From contig CM057477.1 of NCBI GenBank assembly GCA_030035585.1, positions 61,299,447 to 61,363,446 on the forward strand: DNA of 64,000 nt, in the 5' to 3' direction. The translations under genes and the position numbers were made by a program. Origin of the DNA: Dugong dugon. Its lineage: Eukaryota; Chordata; Mammalia; Sirenia; Dugongidae. This document shows, in pieces, positions 60,821-64,000 of this stretch. Under the pieces are notes generated by a model. The model was not told the DNA's origin. It was given only the letters and a program-made list of their open reading frames with translations, and did no database searches. The first letter of the stretch is position 1. Each line of letters begins with the position of its first letter.

Positions 60821-61653
60821 CTGTGGAAGAAACAAGTTATGACTTAGCGTCAGTAGGCAAGAGTGTTTGTTTTAAAGGAAATTGCGTTTCCAGAGATGCG
60901 AGGCTTCATTTAGCACATCCCCAAACCACACAAAAATAAAGCACTGGAATCTACAGCAATGTTTTCTCCAGACATAAGCAGAAAGAGTTGCTGAATACAT
61001 TCTGGGAGGAAACTTAATGACATGTACTTTATATTATACAAGCAAGCCATTAAAGAGGCACCATGGGAAAAAAAAATGGAAGAATTGTTTTCCTTCTCCC
61101 AGTGAAACAGCATTAGTTAAGTTATAAGGTTGAGAGGCAAAGCAGGAATACTCTCTTGATAAAACAAGTCAGCTAGCTTAGAGGACTAAAAACAAATAAA
61201 TGCTTCTTTGCCAAGTGTATTTCTGCAGCAGGCATGACTTCTAACTATCTGATAGACTCCCAAAAAAAAAAAAAAAAAACTTGTCTAGTGATGACACTGG
61301 TCCCGACGGAATTCACCGTGTGACCTTGTGACATATATTCCCTCCTTCACGAACTTTCTAAAATCCTTACATTAGGAAAACACAGGTGTCTGCCTAAGTG
61401 AGTTTTCCAAAATATTTGTTATAATCACAGACTCCCATCAAAACAATGTAAATAATTAAAGAAAACAAATAGCACAGAGCTGAAAGCAGCAAAATGCGTC
61501 GAATTTGACTTAATGCCCTCTGATTTTCTCTAGCTCTGTTTTCACTAGGCTGACTGTTAAGGGCCACAGGCACCAGATTCCTGGCTGGGCAAGCTGGTTC
61601 CATGATGGACTCAAAATGCTTTGTTGGGTCCTCTACCAGCCACCGACATTTAC
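60821..61653 (-). other. ENOX1: ENOX1 intron between the first two coding exons
   Basis: This is an 833-nt phase-1 intron. Read in reverse it begins gtaaat at 61653 and ends ttccacag at 60821. It has an A-run at about 61261-61279. I recognise no repeat or exon in it. Confidence 0.9.
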
Positions 61654-61797
61654 CTGCAGCCATCATCTGAGGAAGCACCTGGGGACACTGGGTGATGCTC
61701 TCGAGTCCACCCGCATCTACTACTAAATCAGGAGCAGCCTGAGAAGCCGGGGCACTGGGATGGCTGAGGGCAGGCTCCCCACGGGGATCATCGGGTT
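61654..61797 (-). CDS. ENOX1: ENOX1 first recognisable coding exon; expected start codon absent
   Basis: This is a 144-nt exon bounded by acceptor cccctttt-gcag and donor GCTGCAG/gtaaat. It encodes VDAGGLESITQ, CPQVLPQMMAA and the first base of the next Ala codon, clearly the ENOX1 N-terminus. In human ENOX1, as I recall, the protein begins MVDAGG. Here the codon in the Met position (61723-61721) is GTA, giving VVDAGG. The frame stays open for 24 more codons upstream to the exon edge with no in-frame ATG. The next in-frame ATGs are the adjacent pair at 61666-61661; the second has A at -3 and G at +4, a strong initiation context. The true start is therefore either this pair, which would drop about 20 residues, or an upstream exon outside the window. 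A sequencing error is also possible. Confidence 0.9.
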
Positions 61798-62494
61798 CTG
61801 CAAAAGGGGAAAGCAGTGTGATAAGAAACGGTGATAGTGAACTGACAGAGCCTGCGAGGGATAAGCTGTTGTCAATTTAAAACACACACGTACAAAAAAC
61901 AAAACAAGCCAACAAAGAACAACTTCCAGTCATGGGCAGGGAAGGGAGACTGCTTCCCATCCGTGCGCTGTCCTATGGCTCAGTTTTGGGCCGTGAGATG
62001 AGTGGGTCAACCCACCTAGGCCAGGGCTGGCTGAACAGACAGCATCGTTTGTGAGTGTGGCAAATGCCTTGCCTCCAACTGAACAGGCTTCACAAATGGG
62101 GTCTTATCAGTCCCAGCACAGCCACTTCTACACACTTACACATCAGTGGAGAGGGCAGACACAGAAATAAATATGATTTTTTTAAGTTAAAAATTAACCG
62201 ATGTTGTGATTTTGGAAGACGGTTGTCTGTGAAATGTATTCAGAGAGGGAAAAAGAAAAATAGAAAGGAGGAAGAAAAAAGCAAGAACCCATTCATCCAG
62301 AGGCTGGTTAAGGAGTGTACCCAAATTACAACAGTCAGCAAAGGCAAAAAGGAAAGAATGACATGCTGTCCACAAAAGATCTACAGGATGTTAGGGAAAC
62401 AAAGGAAAAGCATTTGTTTTTCGACTCTATGGGAAGATAAATGTTAATTGTTCACAGCGAGGTTTGGTCTGAATTTCCCCTAGAACGGCACAGC

Positions 62495-62562
62495 ACATAC
62501 ATACATACATAACATATATATATATGTATGTATATATATATATATGTATGTATATATGTATT
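62495..62562. repeat. (CATA)n and (TATG)n/(TA)n simple repeat
   Basis: A tract of cataca units, then alternating atatata and gtatgtatat. Confidence 0.95.
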
Positions 62563-62898
62563 TAACCTTTTAAAAGCACTTTTCTAATAAAAATAACAAA
62601 AAAAATTAAATAACGTTGCAAAGGGTCTCTCTATATCACATTATTTGTAAAATTTTATGCCTTCTCTCCACCCTTAAAAATGCAGAAACACATAACATTC
62701 GTGTATACACACTTTAAATGTACTTTCAACAGTTCAAAACTTGAAGACAAAACATATGACTTAAATGCGTGGCCTGGCAAGTTGGAATTTTAAGCAGATT
62801 CAACATAAAAACTAAGTAAAAATATTTATTTTTTATTTAGGTATACATTTAGAAATTTTTCTAAACCATTATTTCTGCTAAGTGTCATGGTTATTTTA

Positions 62899-63583
62899 TT
62901 TTTTTATTGTACTTTAGATGAAGGTTTACAGAACAAATAGTTTCTCATTAAACAGTACACATATTGTTTTATGACAATGGTTAACAATCCCACGACATGT
63001 CAGCACTGTCCCTTCTCAACCTCGGGTTCTCTATTACCAGCTTTCCTGTCCTCTCCTGTCTTCTAGTCCTTGTCCCTGGACTGTTGTGCCCCATTAGTCT
63101 AATTTTGTTTTATGGGGCTGTCCAATCCCCGGCTGAATGGTGAACCTTGGGAGTGACTTCATTACTGAGCTAAAAGGGTGTCCAGGGCCCATACTCTTGG
63201 GGTTTCTCCAGTCTCTGTCAGGCCAGTAAGTCTTGTCTTTTTCTGTGAGTTTTTCTCCAGCTCTGTCCAAGACCCTCTGTTGTGATCCTGGTCAGAGTAA
63301 TCAGTCATGGTAGCTGGGCACCATCTAGTTGTACTGGCCTCAGTCTGGCAGAGGCCATGGTAGTTGTGGTCCATTAGTCCTTTGGACTAATCATTTCCTT
63401 GTGTCTTGTTTTCTTCATTCTCCCTTGCTCCCTTAGGGGTGAGACCAGTGAAGTATCTTAGATGGCTGCTCACAGGCTTTTAAGACCCCAGATGCTACTC
63501 ACCAAGGTAGAATGTAGAACATTTTCTTTATAAACTATGTTACGCCAATTGAGCTAGATGTTCTCCTAGACTGTGGCCCCCAG
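62899..63583 (-). mobile_element. L1 LINE, 3' UTR only
   Basis: It is flanked by a perfect 15-bp duplication, gtcatggttatttta, at 62884-62898 and 63584-63598. Read in reverse it is the young L1 3' UTR with a single, normal 3' end. It lies in the ENOX1 intron 5' of the first recognisable coding exon. Confidence 0.95.
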
Positions 63584-64000
63584 GTCATGGTTATTTTAGA
63601 ATTAGATGTCATCTCTTTGTCAGCATATCTAATGTAATGGGTTTTATGGTATGTTATTTTATTGACTGATTCTTAGATACAAGAATCAATACCTTTGGGC
63701 ACTGTATGTAGCAAAAAGAACTTACTGCCAGTTGAGAAGACATTTAATTCAAATGGAAAGTCGGGCTTCACTATTTCCAGTATAGGTGAATAACCAGACA
63801 ATTGTTTCTATGGTCTCAACAAATCCCTAGCCCTTGAGTGGAGAAGCATGTGAGATGGCAGGGAGTTTTTTTTCCCATTAGGCTGTCAGGAAGATGTTCA
63901 TCATTCAGCAGTGAATGATTTCAACTTTGGGAGCCAACTGTACTTAGAACAAATATTTTATGACTTGCAATTAAATTCTATTACCCAAATGAATTCAGAA

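Larger units (their letters stand above)
61798..64000 (-). other. ENOX1: ENOX1 intron 5' of the first recognisable coding exon
   Basis: This is intronic sequence continuing past the right edge. It contains a (TATG)/(TA) tract at 62495-62562 and a minus-strand L1 at 62899-63583. I see no further coding exon and no CpG island or promoter, so the transcription start lies outside the window. Confidence 0.75.

Noticed and set aside
60523..60939. 138-residue plus-strand open frame over the ENOX1 exon
   Set aside because: It is a shadow of the conserved minus-strand exon at 60683-60820.

Overview
The window is vertebrate nuclear DNA from an afrotherian mammal, most likely an elephant. It is saturated with AfroSINEs (tRNA-headed SINEs confined to Afrotheria), with young L1 elements that share one 3' UTR type, and with older LINE, MIR and MaLR-type repeats found in all placental mammals. 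Manatee or another paenungulate cannot be excluded from the sequence alone. There is no sign of bacterial, phage or plasmid sequence and no CRISPR array. I found no unknown multi-gene system.

The only gene I can support is ENOX1 (ecto-NOX disulfide-thiol exchanger 1), on the minus strand. Four protein-coding exons are visible. In transcription order they are 61797-61654, 60820-60683, 2156-1983 and 756-550. They join in a continuous frame of 221 codons, covering the N-terminal region and about two-thirds of the RRM domain; the gene continues beyond base 1. All four exons are multiples of three and all their junctions are phase 1. The second and third exons are separated by an intron of about 58.5 kb, which fills most of the window. 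The first exon is notable: the codon where I recall the human start Met lying is GTA, and the frame stays open upstream to the exon edge, so the elephant start must lie elsewhere.

The large intron is a record of transposition. From left to right:
- AfroSINEs and MIR/L2 fragments (3-11 kb).
- A DNA transposon with terminal inverted repeats that hosts a SINE fragment (11.4-12.1 kb), then a solo LTR (12.2-12.8 kb).
- An L1 with a doubled 3' end (14.4-15.9 kb), a 5'-truncated L1 (17.7-19.9 kb) and an older L1 subfamily member (21.2-21.8 kb).
- A SINE-LTR composite in tandem (23.9-25.9 kb).
- An ancient L1M carrying an MLT1 LTR and an AfroSINE (26.0-30.2 kb).
- A second L1 with the same doubled 3' end (31.7-32.2 kb), a tRNA-Gly-headed SINE (33.2-33.6 kb) and an inverted SINE pair (35.0-35.2 kb).
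- An L1 interrupted by an LTR (38.3-42.1 kb), two more solo LTRs (44.6 and 46.5 kb), L2 blocks, and a further L1 inserted in an older L1M (57.1-57.9 kb).

Beyond the first coding exon, in the next intron, lies one more minus-strand L1 (62.9-63.6 kb). Many insertions keep exact target-site duplications, which fixes their boundaries and relative order. Repeat family names come from recognition by eye and should be confirmed with a repeat library.
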